From: Pseudomonas sp. A-RE-19
GTDB taxonomy: Bacteria > Pseudomonadota > Gammaproteobacteria > Pseudomonadales > Pseudomonadaceae
DNA: 64,000 bases
Direction: 5' to 3'
NCBI RefSeq assembly: GCF_019956555.1
Contig: NZ_JAHBDQ010000008.1
Location: 1-64,000, forward strand
The notes beneath the pieces are model-generated. The model was not told the DNA's origin. It was given only the letters and a program-made list of their open reading frames with translations, and searched no databases. Positions 7,829 to 17,257 of the stretch are shown here, piece after piece. How positions within the stretch are numbered: position 1 is the stretch's first letter; every line of letters begins with the position of its first letter. A program made the position numbers and the translations under genes.

Positions 7829-9286
7829 TCACAGCCCACCGATGTGGAAGGCTTTGACTTCAAGGTATTCGTCCAGGCCGTACTTGCTGCCTTCACGGCC
7901 CAGGCCCGACTGCTTGATACCGCCGAACGGCGCGACTTCCATGGAAATGATCCCGGTATTGAGACCGACCATGCCGAACTCCAGCGCCTCGCCAAAACGC
8001 CATGAACGGCGCAAGTCCTGAGTGAAATAGTAGGCGCCCAGGCCATAGGGCGTGGCATTGGCCAGCGCGAGCGCTTCGGCTTCATCGGTAAAACGCATCA
8101 ACGGCGCCACCGGGCCGAAGGTTTCTTCGTTGGCCAGGAGCATGCCGGCGTGGGTGTCGCCAAGAACGGTTGGCTGAACGAACTGATTGTCGCCCTCGGG
8201 AATGCCGCCGCAGAGCAAACGCGCGCCCTGGCTCAGGGCATCGTCGATGTGCCGGGCGACCTTGCTCACTGCCGCCGGGTTGATCAGCGGGCCAATGGTG
8301 ACATCGGCGTCCAGACCATTGCCGACGTTGAGCTTGCCCACCTCTTCCACCAAACGCTGGGCGAAGCGCTCGTAGATACCGTCCTGCACCAGAATGCGGT
8401 TGGCGCAGACGCAGGTCTGCCCGGCGTTGCGGAACTTGCTGAGCATGATGCCGGCCACGGCCTGCTCCAGGTCGGCGTCGTCGAACACAATAAACGGCGC
8501 ATTACCGCCCAGTTCCAGGCTCAAGCGCTTGATGTGTTCGGCGCTCTGGCGCATCAGTAGCCGACCGACCGCGGTGGAGCCAGTGAAGGAGATTTTGCGC
8601 ACCGTCGGGTTGCCGGTCAGCTCTTCGCCGATGCCGGCGGGCATCCCGGTCAGCACGTTGAACACCCCGGCCGGAATGCCGACTCGCTCGGCCAGCACCG
8701 CCAGGGCCAGGGCTGACAACGGGGTCAGGTCCGAAGGTTTGACGATGATCGGGCACCCGGCGGCCAGGGCTGGTGCGCACTTGCGGGTAATCATCGCGTT
8801 GGGGAAATTCCACGGGGTGATCGCGGCGCACACGCCCACCGGTTGCTTGAGGGTCAGCAGGCGGCGGTCGCCACTGGGGGCCGGCATGGTTTCGCCGTAG
8901 ACCCGGCGAGCCTCTTCGGCGAACCATTTGACGAAGCCGGCGCCATAGCGGATCTCACCCTTGGCTTCGTTCAACGGCTTGCCCTGCTCGCAGGTCATGA
9001 TCAGTGCGAGATCGTCGAGGTTGTCGATCATCGCCTGATACCAGCGCTCCAGCAGTGCCGCACGTTCCGCCGCCGGGCGTGCGCGCCATGCCGGCCAGGC
9101 ACGTTCGGCGGCTTCGATGGCGCGCCGGGTTTCCGCGCCTTGCATGGCCGGCACCCGGGCGAGCAACTGGCCGGTGGCCGGGTCGATGACGTCCAGGGTT
9201 GCGGCGTTATCGGCGCCGAGCCACTGCCCGTCCACATACGCGAGTTCTGCCAAAAGGCTGGGGTCTTTCAAACGATTCTTGAGCAT
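7829..9286 (-). CDS. gabD: NAD(P)-dependent succinate-semialdehyde dehydrogenase
   Basis: A 485-residue aldehyde dehydrogenase, full length for GabD/DavD. Signature parts are ITPWNFPNAMITRK, the general-base LELGGNAPFIVF segment, the catalytic Cys in FRNAGQTCVCANR, and the EVAPFGGIKQSGLGREGS tail that recurs in succinate- and glutarate-semialdehyde dehydrogenases. The enzyme would feed C4 or C5 semialdehydes from GABA, putrescine or lysine breakdown into the TCA cycle. ATG 9286 follows an AGGA ribosome-binding site. The upstream gap carries an 11-base direct repeat that may be an activator site. It leads the short gabD-ttuC unit. Confidence 0.92.
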   Translation of the reverse strand: MLKNRLKDPSLLAELAYVDGQWLGADNAATLDVIDPATGQLLARVPAMQGAETRRAIEAAERAWPAWRARPAAERAALLERWYQAMIDNLDDLALIMTCEQGKPLNEAKGEIRYGAGFVKWFAEEARRVYGETMPAPSGDRRLLTLKQPVGVCAAITPWNFPNAMITRKCAPALAAGCPIIVKPSDLTPLSALALAVLAERVGIPAGVFNVLTGMPAGIGEELTGNPTVRKISFTGSTAVGRLLMRQSAEHIKRLSLELGGNAPFIVFDDADLEQAVAGIMLSKFRNAGQTCVCANRILVQDGIYERFAQRLVEEVGKLNVGNGLDADVTIGPLINPAAVSKVARHIDDALSQGARLLCGGIPEGDNQFVQPTVLGDTHAGMLLANEETFGPVAPLMRFTDEAEALALANATPYGLGAYYFTQDLRRSWRFGEALEFGMVGLNTGIISMEVAPFGGIKQSGLGREGSKYGLDEYLEVKAFHIGGL

Positions 9287-9337
9287 GGTCGAGTCCTGAT
9301 CCGAGACATCTCGAGTCTAGGGAGATGCCGCGGATGA

Positions 9338-9378
9338 GGATGCTGAAAGCGTCGGATGGGCAGTGTTGGATGCTGAAA
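9338..9378 (-). promoter_or_regulatory. Paired direct repeat upstream of gabD
   Basis: On the minus strand TTTCAGCATCC occurs twice, at 9348-9338 and 9378-9368, exactly 30 bases apart (about three helical turns), 52-92 bases before the gabD start. Extra CATCC copies sit between and after them. The spacing fits an activator that binds tandem half sites, as AraC-type proteins do. The regulator is not in the window. Confidence 0.45.
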
Positions 9379-9443
9379 TTTGCGGTGGGACGGCAGGCTC
9401 TACCGAGGGGTTTCAGGGTCCGTCAGACAAACACACCCCCCCC

Positions 9444-9533
9444 TGTGGGAGCGAGCCTGCTCGCGATAGCGGTGGGTCAGGCAACATTGATGTTGATTGA
9501 TAGGCTGCCATCGCGAGCAGGCTCGCTCCCACA
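9444..9533. repeat. REP pair
   Basis: Arms TGTGGGAGCGAGCCTGCTCG and CGAGCAGGCTCGCTCCCACA enclose about 45 bases. It lies just past the argE stop and may end or protect that long transcript. Confidence 0.92.
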
Positions 9534-9542
9534 TTTGATTTT

Positions 9543-10700
9543 TTACAACTTCAGAGAACCGAGCAGGCCCTCAAGAAACCGCTCCCCAGCCTCCATCTGG
9601 CTGATATCGATGAACTCGTCCGGCTTGTGCGCCTGTTCGATCGAGCCCGGGCCGCAGACCACCACCGGTATGTCCAGACGCTGCTTGAACAATCCGCCCT
9701 CGGTGCCGAACGAGACTTTGGCGGTGCCGGTGTCCGGGGCGGCGAAGTTTTTCAGAAAGCGCACCGCTTCGACGCTCGGGTGGGTATCGAGGCCCGGATA
9801 AACGTTCAGGGTTTCGATCTCGATGTCCGCCACGCTGGACAGCTTTTTCGCCTCGCGCACGATCACTTCGGCACGTTCGCGCATCTGTTCCAGAAACTGA
9901 TCCAGATCGTCCGCCGGCAAGTTACGCACCTCGAAATCCAGGGTGCACAGGTTCGGCACGATGTTCAGCGCCTTGCCGCCGACAATCTGCCCGACGTGCA
10001 CGGTGCTGTAAGGCACGTCGTAATCCGCATCCTGCGCGCCCTGCTCTTGCAGTTGCTGTTGGCTCTGACGCAATGCCGCGATGAAGTCGCAGGCCACGTG
10101 AATCGCATTGACCGAACGCGGTGCCAGGGAGGAATGCGCTTCCAGGCCACGACAGTAGGTGCGGTAAGAGCCCTTGCCCTTGTGCCCCAGCACGAACTGC
10201 ATGTTGGTCGGCTCACCGATCAGGCACAGAAATGGCCGCACCGGCGCCAGATGCAGCACGTCGAGCAAACGTCGAACCCCCACACAACCTGTTTCTTCGT
10301 CATGGGACAGGGCCAGTTGCAGCGGCCGGTTCAATGGGCTGTCCGCTGCGTTGAGCATGGCGTCGATCGCCAACGCGATAAACCCCTTCATGTCGCAACT
10401 GCCACGGCCGTAAATCCGACCGTCGTGTACCGTTGCCTGAAACGCCGGAAAGGTCCAGGCCTGCCCCGCGGCCGGGACCACGTCGGTGTGCCCGGACAAC
10501 AAAATCCCGGGTAATTCCTTGGGGCCGGTGCTGGCGAACAGGTTGGCCTTTTTGCCCGTTTCGTCCTTGACGATCAGCGACTCGATGCCTTTGCTCAGCA
10601 ACAGGTCGCGCACGTATTCGATCAGGGCCATGTTCGACTCCGACGACACGGTGTCGAAGGCCATCAGGCGTTTGAGAATTTCCAGTACACGGGGTTTCAT
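9543..10700 (-). CDS. argE: ArgE-type acetylornithine deacetylase (M20 deacylase)
   Basis: A 385-residue M20A metallohydrolase. The zinc-site segments are visible: SGHTDVVPA (His and catalytic Asp), GRGSCDMKGF (bridging Asp), SHDEETGCVG (general-base and ligand Glu) and a late CGPGSIEQAHKPDE (His ligand). ArgE removes the acetyl group from N2-acetylornithine. Here the gene is the last of a catabolic operon and its start overlaps the stop of the preceding FAD dehydrogenase gene, so I infer a catabolic job: hydrolysing an N-acyl amino acid or a related amide made or imported by the operon. A second, biosynthetic argE would have to exist elsewhere. Confidence 0.88.
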   Translation of the reverse strand: MKPRVLEILKRLMAFDTVSSESNMALIEYVRDLLLSKGIESLIVKDETGKKANLFASTGPKELPGILLSGHTDVVPAAGQAWTFPAFQATVHDGRIYGRGSCDMKGFIALAIDAMLNAADSPLNRPLQLALSHDEETGCVGVRRLLDVLHLAPVRPFLCLIGEPTNMQFVLGHKGKGSYRTYCRGLEAHSSLAPRSVNAIHVACDFIAALRQSQQQLQEQGAQDADYDVPYSTVHVGQIVGGKALNIVPNLCTLDFEVRNLPADDLDQFLEQMRERAEVIVREAKKLSSVADIEIETLNVYPGLDTHPSVEAVRFLKNFAAPDTGTAKVSFGTEGGLFKQRLDIPVVVCGPGSIEQAHKPDEFIDISQMEAGERFLEGLLGSLKL

Positions 10701-11866
10701 GAGGTCCTGCTCCTTTGCTCAGTTGTCCGTTGCTCGGCTGAAGGGGCGAACCGGCTGATGGCAAACGGCTCAATCGAGGTGCTGGTGCTGCCGGTGCTGA
10801 TCAGTTCGGCCATTACGTCGCCGACGCCGGGGCCGAGCTGGAAGCCGTGCCCGCAGAAGCCGAACGCGTAATACAAGCCGTCAACGTTGCCACTCGGTCC
10901 CATCACCGGCAGGGAATCGGGCAGGTAGCCTTCGATGCCGCTCCACACGCGGATGATGTTCAGGTTGCCGACACCCGGCAGCAGGCGCCGCATCTGGTCC
11001 ATCTGATTGAGAATGCTGCGTGGCTCGACATAGGCGCGGCGGTTGAACATGTCCGGTTTGCTCCGGTAACCGCCGCCGATGATGATGTTGCCGCGCGGAA
11101 TCTGCCGGAAGTAGATCACTTCCTCGGGAATTTTGGTGTACACGCCGATCACCGTCGGCAAGGCGTAAGGCACCGGTTCGGTCACGGCCATTTGCGGGCC
11201 GTGGGTGTCCAGCGGCACCGGTTCGCCGAACTGCGCCGAGAGTTTCTGGCCCCAGGCGCCGGCCGTGATCAGCAAGCGTTCGGCGCTGAACTGACGACCA
11301 TCGGTGGTGGTCACCGTGAACTCGCCGCCGACCTTCTGCACGTCGGCGACTTCGGTCTGTTCCTCGATTCGCGCACCGAGGCGTCGTGCCGCCCGGGCAA
11401 AGGCCGGCGCGGCCAGACGCGGATTGGCGTGGCCATCATGAGGCGCATAGGAACCGCCCTTCACATCCGGCCCGAGGAACGGGAAGCGCTCATGCAGCTC
11501 AGCGCCGCGATAGATCTTCAAATCCAGCTGCGCCGCTTCGGGCGCGGCCGCATAGGCCTCAAGCTCAGGGATTTCGTCTTCGTGATAACACACGCGCATG
11601 TGCCCGCTGGCGATGAACTCGAGGTCGTCATCGATCAACTCCGGCAGACGTTTCCACAACGCCCAGGATCGATTGGCCAACTCCAGTTGACCGAGGAATC
11701 GCCCCTGACGCCGGACATTGCCGAAGTTCACGCCGCTGGCGTACTGACCGATCTGGTCGCGTTCCAGCAGAATCACCGACTGCCCGCGCTGGCGCAGGAA
11801 AAACGCCGCCGCCGAGCCCATCAGGCCGCCGCCGACAATCACGACATCGGCTTTGTGTACCGTCAT
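10697..11866 (-). CDS. FAD-dependent dehydrogenase, HcnC/OoxB-like beta subunit
   Basis: About 389 residues of the glycine/D-amino-acid oxidase (DAO) fold: FAD-binding VVIVGGGLMGSAAAFFL at the N-terminus and a C-terminal GLYYAFGFCGHGFQLGPGVG. It matches the catalytic beta subunit of three-part dehydrogenases such as HCN synthase HcnC, opine oxidase OoxB and D-hydroxyproline dehydrogenase. ATG 11866 is preceded by an excellent GAGGAGGTG site and overlaps the upstream stop as ATGA; a longer open frame to 11989 is an overlap artefact. It oxidises a C-N bond, passing electrons to the two partner subunits. The substrate is unknown. Confidence 0.88.
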   Translation of the reverse strand: MTVHKADVVIVGGGLMGSAAAFFLRQRGQSVILLERDQIGQYASGVNFGNVRRQGRFLGQLELANRSWALWKRLPELIDDDLEFIASGHMRVCYHEDEIPELEAYAAAPEAAQLDLKIYRGAELHERFPFLGPDVKGGSYAPHDGHANPRLAAPAFARAARRLGARIEEQTEVADVQKVGGEFTVTTTDGRQFSAERLLITAGAWGQKLSAQFGEPVPLDTHGPQMAVTEPVPYALPTVIGVYTKIPEEVIYFRQIPRGNIIIGGGYRSKPDMFNRRAYVEPRSILNQMDQMRRLLPGVGNLNIIRVWSGIEGYLPDSLPVMGPSGNVDGLYYAFGFCGHGFQLGPGVGDVMAELISTGSTSTSIEPFAISRFAPSAEQRTTEQRSRTS

Positions 11867-13254
11867 GGCGACACCTCCTCGGTGAGCATCGAAAGGGGTT
11901 TGACCGGCGCCTGGCCACGCTGCCGACCGACCTGTTGCACACTGACGCCCGCAGCGGCGGCAATCACTTCGGCCCCGGCCTGGGAGCAATAACGGCCCTG
12001 ACAGCGACCCATGCCGACCCGACTGAAGGCCTTGGCCCGGTTGACTTCACAGGCACCCTTCTCGCTCACCGTGCGGCGCAGTTCGCCGGCGCTGATCATC
12101 TCGCAGCGGCAGACGATGGCTGAATCCGGCAAGGCTTTGGCTTGTGCCGCAGGCCAGGGAAACGCCTGGGCCAGGCCGAGGCGAAACTCATCCATCACCG
12201 CCAAGGCGTGCCGTTGTTCATCGCGCCAGCCGATGTTCACCGGTTGCTGCAAATCTTCCAGCAACGCCATGGCCACCAGTCGTCCGGCGTGTTCGGCGGC
12301 ATCGGCGCCGCGAATCTTCGAACCGTCCCCGGCGGCATACACACCGCTGACCGAGGTGCGGCCCGCTTCATCGACGGCCAGCCACCACTGGCTGGACGCC
12401 TCGTCAAAACGCATGCGACAACCGGCCAGGTCGGCCAGTTGGGTTTCCGGGCGCAAGTGATAACCCAGGGCCACGGCATCGCAATCGATCGTCAGGGTTT
12501 CGCCTTTCGCCGCGCTGATCCGCACACCACTGACCCCACTGGCAGCGTCGCCCAGCACTTGCAGGGGGTTGATTCCCAAATGCACCGGGATCTTCGCCCG
12601 GTACAGCTGCGCCAGCAGTTTCATCCCGGTGAACAGCAATCCGGGGCGCGCCAACAGCTTGGGCAACGCGCCGATGCGTTTGCTCAGCGGTGAAGTGTCG
12701 AGCACCGCCGCGACTGTGGCCCCGGCTTTGACGTATTGACTGGCGACCAGATACAGCAACGGCCCGCTGCCCATGAACACCACGCGATGGCCGATGGAAA
12801 CCGCCTGGGATTTGAGTGCGATCTGCGCCCCCCCGAGGCTGTAAGTGCCCGCCAACTGCCAGCCTTCTATCGGCATCAAGCGGTCGGTGGCGCCGGTGCA
12901 CAGGATCAGTTCGTCGTAATCCACCGTCGAATGCTTGCCCTGGCTGACGCAGCACAATTGCCCTGGTGTCAGGTTCCACACCAGCGTGTCGGGGCGGTAG
13001 TCGATCTGCCCGCGCAAACGGTCGAAACTCTGGTGCAAATCCTTGGCCTTGGCCGCTTCGGAGCCGTACAAGGTGATGTAATCCCGGGTAAACCCTTCAG
13101 GTTGGCGACGGTAGATCTGCCCGCCGTCCCGGCGATTTTCGTCGATCAGGATCGGTTTGAGGCCGGCCGCCAACAGTGTCTCGGCACAGCGAATGCCGGC
13201 CGGGCCGGCGCCGACGATAACGACCCGATGAGTGCTCAGCCGTGCAGTGGCCAT
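11863..13254 (-). CDS. FAD/NAD(P) oxidoreductase, HcnB/OoxA-like alpha subunit
   Basis: A 463-residue protein, the length of HcnB/OoxA. It has an N-terminal dinucleotide fold (VVIVGAGPAGIRCAETL), the RRDGGQIYRRQPEGF motif typical of these alpha subunits, a second GSGPLLYLVA dinucleotide site, and a C-terminal BFD-like cluster region with CRCEMIS and then CQGRYC. The start overlaps the end of the small Fe-S gene by 19 bases and has its own GGAGG site, so ATG 13254 is secure. With its neighbours it makes an (alpha, beta, gamma) membrane-linked amine dehydrogenase. The order gamma-alpha-beta is that of hcnABC, but the sequences point to the wider opine/D-hydroxyproline group. Confidence 0.9.
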   Translation of the reverse strand: MATARLSTHRVVIVGAGPAGIRCAETLLAAGLKPILIDENRRDGGQIYRRQPEGFTRDYITLYGSEAAKAKDLHQSFDRLRGQIDYRPDTLVWNLTPGQLCCVSQGKHSTVDYDELILCTGATDRLMPIEGWQLAGTYSLGGAQIALKSQAVSIGHRVVFMGSGPLLYLVASQYVKAGATVAAVLDTSPLSKRIGALPKLLARPGLLFTGMKLLAQLYRAKIPVHLGINPLQVLGDAASGVSGVRISAAKGETLTIDCDAVALGYHLRPETQLADLAGCRMRFDEASSQWWLAVDEAGRTSVSGVYAAGDGSKIRGADAAEHAGRLVAMALLEDLQQPVNIGWRDEQRHALAVMDEFRLGLAQAFPWPAAQAKALPDSAIVCRCEMISAGELRRTVSEKGACEVNRAKAFSRVGMGRCQGRYCSQAGAEVIAAAAGVSVQQVGRQRGQAPVKPLSMLTEEVSP

Positions 13255-13544
13255 ATCGCCTCCGGTTGTGTGGTGACGATGTCCAGCCCTTCACGGACCT
13301 CGTTGGAACAGGCACGCAGGCGTTCGCCGCTGCGGGTCCAGACCCAGCAATCCTGGCAGGCGCCCATCAGGCAGAAGCCGGCGCGGCGGCCTGAATCGAA
13401 TTCCGATTGGCGCAGCGCGTTACCCTGGGTCAGCAATGCGACCATCAACGTATCGCCCCGCAATGCCTCGATGGGCGCCCCGTCCACCGTCAGTTTGACG
13501 GTTGGCCGGCCCTGCTCGGCCAGCCTTACAAAACGCCCGTTCAT
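13236..13544 (-). CDS. (2Fe-2S) ferredoxin-like gamma subunit, HcnA-like
   Basis: A 102-residue plant-type ferredoxin fold. The segment GRRAGFCLMGACQDCWV holds three of the four cluster cysteines, and RACSNEV the fourth. Such proteins are the small subunit of HcnABC-type dehydrogenases. ATG 13544 overlaps the stop of the ABC ATPase gene (ATGA), and the 3' end overlaps the alpha-subunit gene, so the three subunits and the transporter are made from one message with tight coupling. Confidence 0.9.
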   Translation of the reverse strand: MNGRFVRLAEQGRPTVKLTVDGAPIEALRGDTLMVALLTQGNALRQSEFDSGRRAGFCLMGACQDCWVWTRSGERLRACSNEVREGLDIVTTQPEAIWPLHG

Positions 13545-15382
13545 GCGCAGGCTCCCTGGTTCATGGTGATTAAATCCTGCTGAGTCTTTCGCAACTCGGC
13601 ACTGTCGTGATGGCAAAGGATTTCACTGCCGCCGTCGATGATCCGACGGCTCGGCGCGGTGTGATTGCACAGGCCGTCGACCCGCACCGGGCAGCGACTG
13701 AGGAAGGTGCACAGCTCTGGCACATTGGCCTTGGCCCCGATCGGCGGCAGCGTGCCGCAGGTGGTGCCGCAGTGTTCCAGCCAGCCCTGACGCAGTTCCG
13801 GCACCGAATGGATCAACAGGTCGGTGTAGGGATGGAACGGTGCCTGGGCGAACGACTGCCGAGTGCCGGCCTGAACCTTGTGGCCGCTGTACATCACCAC
13901 AATGTCGTCGCACAGCGCCCGCACGGTGGAGATGTCATGGCTGATGAACAGATAGGAAACGCCCAGCTCCTGACGCAGGTCGCGCAGCAGTTCAAGAATC
14001 GCCGCGCCAACCACGGTGTCCAGCGCCGAGGTCACCTCATCACAGAGGATCAGGTCCGGTTTCGCCGCCAGGGCCCGCGCCAGGTTGACCCGCTGCTTTT
14101 GCCCGCCGGAGAGTTCATTCGGGCGTCGCTCGGCCATGGCTCGCGGCAGACGCACCAGGTCCAGCAGCTCGCCGATGCGCTCGCGTAACGCGGCGCCCTT
14201 TAGGCCGAAGTACATTTTCAGCGGACGGCTCAGAATGGTGCCGACGCTGTGCATTGGGTTGAGCGCGGTGTCGGCGTTCTGGAACACCATCTGAATCCGC
14301 CGGAACTGCTCGTCAGTGCGCTCGGACAGGCTGCCGCCCAGTGGCTGGCCATCGAAGGTCAAGCCGCCCAACGCCGGCGTCAGCAATCCGGCCACCACCC
14401 GCGCCAGGGTCGACTTACCGGAACCCGACTCACCGATCACCCCGATGGCCTGGCCCCGGCGTACGGTCAGGTCGATGTCTTCCAGCACGCGGATGGCCGG
14501 CATGCCTTGCAGGTTTTTGTCGCCATAACCGGCGGTTAGCCCGTGGATGGTCAGCAGCGGCGCTTCTTCGGCGATGCCGCAGGGCGGGCGAATTGTCGTG
14601 TCCGGGCGGGCCGCCAGCAGCAGGCTGCGGGTGTATTCGTGGGCCGGGGCTTTGAGCAGCGGCGCGGTGGCGCTCTGCTCGAAAATCTGCCCGCCGTTGA
14701 GCACGACGATCTGATCGGCCATTTGCGCCACCACGGCCAAGTCGTGGGACACATAGACCGCCGTCGCACCACGCTCGCGGACCACGCGTTTGAAGGCGCG
14801 CAACACGTCGATCTGGGTGGTCACGTCGAGCGCGGTGGTTGGCTCGTCGAGCACCACCAGCAATGGATCGCTGATCAGCGCCATGGCTGCCATCACCCGT
14901 TGCAACTGCCCGCCGGACACCTGATGCGGATAACGCTGACCGATGTGATCAGGGTCCGGCAGGGCCAGGTCGCGGAACAGTTCGATGGCTTTGGTTTCCA
15001 GCACGGCCCGGCTGCCCAGACCATGAATCAGCGCGCCCTCGACCACTTGGTCGATCAGTTTTTTCGCCGGGTTGAACGCGGCGGCGGCACTCTGGGCGAT
15101 ATAGGACACCCGATTGCCGCGCAGGCCTTGCAGCTCGTTTTCGCTCAACGCCAGCATGTCGTGTTCGCCGACCTGCACCACCCCTCCCGCCAACCGGCAA
15201 CCGCGCCGGGCATAGCCGAGCAATGCCAGGGCGATGGTGGTCTTGCCGGAACCGGACTCACCGATCAGCGCCAGCACTTCACCTTTGGCCAGGGTGAAGC
15301 TCACGCCCTTGACGATTTCCACCTCGCCGCGCTCGCCACAGGCCACCACGCGCAGGTCTTCGACTCGAATCAAATCACTCAT
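13541..15382 (-). CDS. Dipeptide/opine ABC importer ATPase, two fused NBDs (DppD-DppF type)
   Basis: About 613 residues with two complete nucleotide-binding domains. The first has Walker [10 protein letters not shown] and signature SGGQLQRV; the second has GESGSGKST and [15 protein letters not shown]. Each has its own Walker B ([22 protein letters not shown]). A Cys-rich oligopeptide-transporter tail ends the protein. One gene thus replaces the usual DppD and DppF. ATG 15382 follows GGGAGG; the upstream GTG at 15400 would add six residues. It energises the two permeases encoded just upstream. Confidence 0.93.
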   Translation of the reverse strand: MSDLIRVEDLRVVACGERGEVEIVKGVSFTLAKGEVLALIGESGSGKTTIALALLGYARRGCRLAGGVVQVGEHDMLALSENELQGLRGNRVSYIAQSAAAAFNPAKKLIDQVVEGALIHGLGSRAVLETKAIELFRDLALPDPDHIGQRYPHQVSGGQLQRVMAAMALISDPLLVVLDEPTTALDVTTQIDVLRAFKRVVRERGATAVYVSHDLAVVAQMADQIVVLNGGQIFEQSATAPLLKAPAHEYTRSLLLAARPDTTIRPPCGIAEEAPLLTIHGLTAGYGDKNLQGMPAIRVLEDIDLTVRRGQAIGVIGESGSGKSTLARVVAGLLTPALGGLTFDGQPLGGSLSERTDEQFRRIQMVFQNADTALNPMHSVGTILSRPLKMYFGLKGAALRERIGELLDLVRLPRAMAERRPNELSGGQKQRVNLARALAAKPDLILCDEVTSALDTVVGAAILELLRDLRQELGVSYLFISHDISTVRALCDDIVVMYSGHKVQAGTRQSFAQAPFHPYTDLLIHSVPELRQGWLEHCGTTCGTLPPIGAKANVPELCTFLSRCPVRVDGLCNHTAPSRRIIDGGSEILCHHDSAELRKTQQDLITMNQGACA

Positions 15383-15383
15383 T

Positions 15384-16259
15384 TCAATGGCCTCCCGCAC
15401 GTCGACTACGCCGTGACGACAGTCGGTCGATGAACAGATTCACGCCGATGGTCAGGGTGCCGATGGCCAGCGCCGGAATCACGATCGCCGGTGCACCCTG
15501 ATTGAGGCCGCCGATGTTTTCCCGTACCAGCGAGCCGAGGTCGGCATCCGGGGGTTGCACCCCCAGGCCAAGGAAGCTCATGCCACTGAGCAGCAGCACG
15601 ATGAAACCGAAGCGCAGCCCCAGATCCGTCAACACCGGGTTGAGCATGTTCGGCAGGATTTCCACACAAGCGATGTACAGCCGACGCTCGCCACGGGTGC
15701 GGGCCACTTGCACGTATTCCAGCGCTTCGATGTTCACCGCCATGCTGCGGGCGATGCGAAACGCACCGGGGGTGAAACTCAGTACCGCAGTGCAGATCAG
15801 CAACAGCACCGAGGAGCCGAAAGCCGAGACCATGATCAACGCCAGCATCTTGCTCGGAATGGAAATAAAGGCATCCATCAAACGGCTGATGACCTCGTCC
15901 AGCCATTTCGGCGAAACCACCGACAGCAACGCGCAACCGGTGCCCAGTGTGCTGGCCAGCACCGCCGAAATCAGTGCCAGGCCCACGGTGAACCGCGCAC
16001 CGACCAGGATCCGGCTGAGCATGTCGCGCCCCAGGTAATCGGTGCCCAACGGATAAGCTGCGCTGAGGCTGTCAAAGACGTTGTCGGAGATCACTTTCCC
16101 CACCGGGTGCGGCGCCAGCCACGGACCGAAAATGGCCACCAGCAACCAGATCACACACATCGCGGCGCCGACCAGGCCGAGCCAGGACGGCCCATGGGAG
16201 ACCTTGCCCAGCGCCAGTTCGGGTCCGGCAGGCGCCGATTTCGCAATGAGATCGTTCAT
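15384..16259 (-). CDS. ABC importer permease, DppC type
   Basis: A 291-residue inner-membrane protein with an N-terminal anchor (SWLGLVGAAMCVIWLLVAIF), the HPVGKV...YPLGTDYLGRD segment diagnostic of DppC/OppC, and about five more helices. The coupling EAA-like loop is around EYVQVARTRGERRLYI. The start ATG 16259 overlaps the stop of the partner permease (ATGA). Open frame further upstream is only overlap with that gene. Confidence 0.92.
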   Translation of the reverse strand: MNDLIAKSAPAGPELALGKVSHGPSWLGLVGAAMCVIWLLVAIFGPWLAPHPVGKVISDNVFDSLSAAYPLGTDYLGRDMLSRILVGARFTVGLALISAVLASTLGTGCALLSVVSPKWLDEVISRLMDAFISIPSKMLALIMVSAFGSSVLLLICTAVLSFTPGAFRIARSMAVNIEALEYVQVARTRGERRLYIACVEILPNMLNPVLTDLGLRFGFIVLLLSGMSFLGLGVQPPDADLGSLVRENIGGLNQGAPAIVIPALAIGTLTIGVNLFIDRLSSRRSRRAGGH

Positions 16260-17212
16260 TGGTTTCTCAGCCTCGGATTGGAAAGAATCGCGCACAGGTC
16301 GGCAATCAGCACCAACCCCAGGTACGCCGTACAAAACAGCATGGTGCAGGCCTGAACCAGCGCCATGTCGCGGTTGGTCACCGCATCGACCATCAGGCTG
16401 GCGATGCCGGGGTAGCTGAAGATCGTCTCGACGATCACCACCCCACCCAGCAGGTAGGACAGGCTCAGGGCGATGGCATTGGCAATCGGCCCGATGGCGT
16501 TGGGCAAGGCATGGCGCACGACGATTCGCATCGGACTCACGCCTTTGAGCCGGGCCATTTCCACATAAGCACTGTCGAGTTGATCGATCACCGCCGCCCG
16601 GGTCATGCGCGCCATTTGCGCGACAATCACGCAGCACAGCGTCATCACCGGCAAGGCGTAGGTGCGCAGAAATTGCAGCGGTGAAGTGATGTCACTGGCA
16701 TAGGACAACGCCGACAGCCAGCCCAGGTTCACCGCAAAAATCAGCACCGCCAGGGTCGCCACCAGAAACTCCGGCACCGCGACCAGGGCCAGGGTGACAA
16801 AGCTGAGGAAACTGTCGATGCGCCCGCCCCGGCCCATGGCCGAACCGATGCCGAGGATCAGCGCCACCGGCACCGACACCAGCGCCGTGACGGACGCCAG
16901 CATCAACGTGTTGGGCACCCGCCCGGCCATCAGCTCGCTGACCGGCATCGCGTTGGATACCGATAGGCCCATGTCACCGCTGAGCAGGTTCATCAACCAA
17001 TGCAGGTAACGCACCACACCGGGTTGATCCAACCCCAGTTTCAGGCGCAAGGCCGCCACCTGTTCCGGCGTGGCGAACTGCCCGAGCGATTGTTGCGCCG
17101 CGTCCCCCGGCAAAACTGCCGTGATCGCAAACACGACCATGGACACGATCAACAAAGTCACGATCGCCGCGCCCAGGCGCCGGCCGATCAACCACAGTGT
17201 GTTGCTATTCAT
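16256..17212 (-). CDS. ABC importer permease, DppB type
   Basis: A 318-residue inner-membrane permease. A first helix near residues 10-33 is followed by the periplasmic QQSLGQFATPEQVAALRLKL segment typical of DppB proteins, then five helices with the EAA-type loop near VEMARLKGVSPMRIVVRHAL. It forms the membrane channel with the DppC-type partner. It lies 45 bases after the binding-protein gene. Confidence 0.93.
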   Translation of the reverse strand: MNSNTLWLIGRRLGAAIVTLLIVSMVVFAITAVLPGDAAQQSLGQFATPEQVAALRLKLGLDQPGVVRYLHWLMNLLSGDMGLSVSNAMPVSELMAGRVPNTLMLASVTALVSVPVALILGIGSAMGRGGRIDSFLSFVTLALVAVPEFLVATLAVLIFAVNLGWLSALSYASDITSPLQFLRTYALPVMTLCCVIVAQMARMTRAAVIDQLDSAYVEMARLKGVSPMRIVVRHALPNAIGPIANAIALSLSYLLGGVVIVETIFSYPGIASLMVDAVTNRDMALVQACTMLFCTAYLGLVLIADLCAILSNPRLRNQ

Positions 17213-17257
17213 CGCCTACCCTCCTGCACTGTCCCTGACGTACAACCCGACCACCCA

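Noticed and set aside
10697..13544. Calling the three-subunit oxidase HcnABC
   Set aside because: Order and lengths fit but cluster motif and neighbours do not, so only the family level is claimed.
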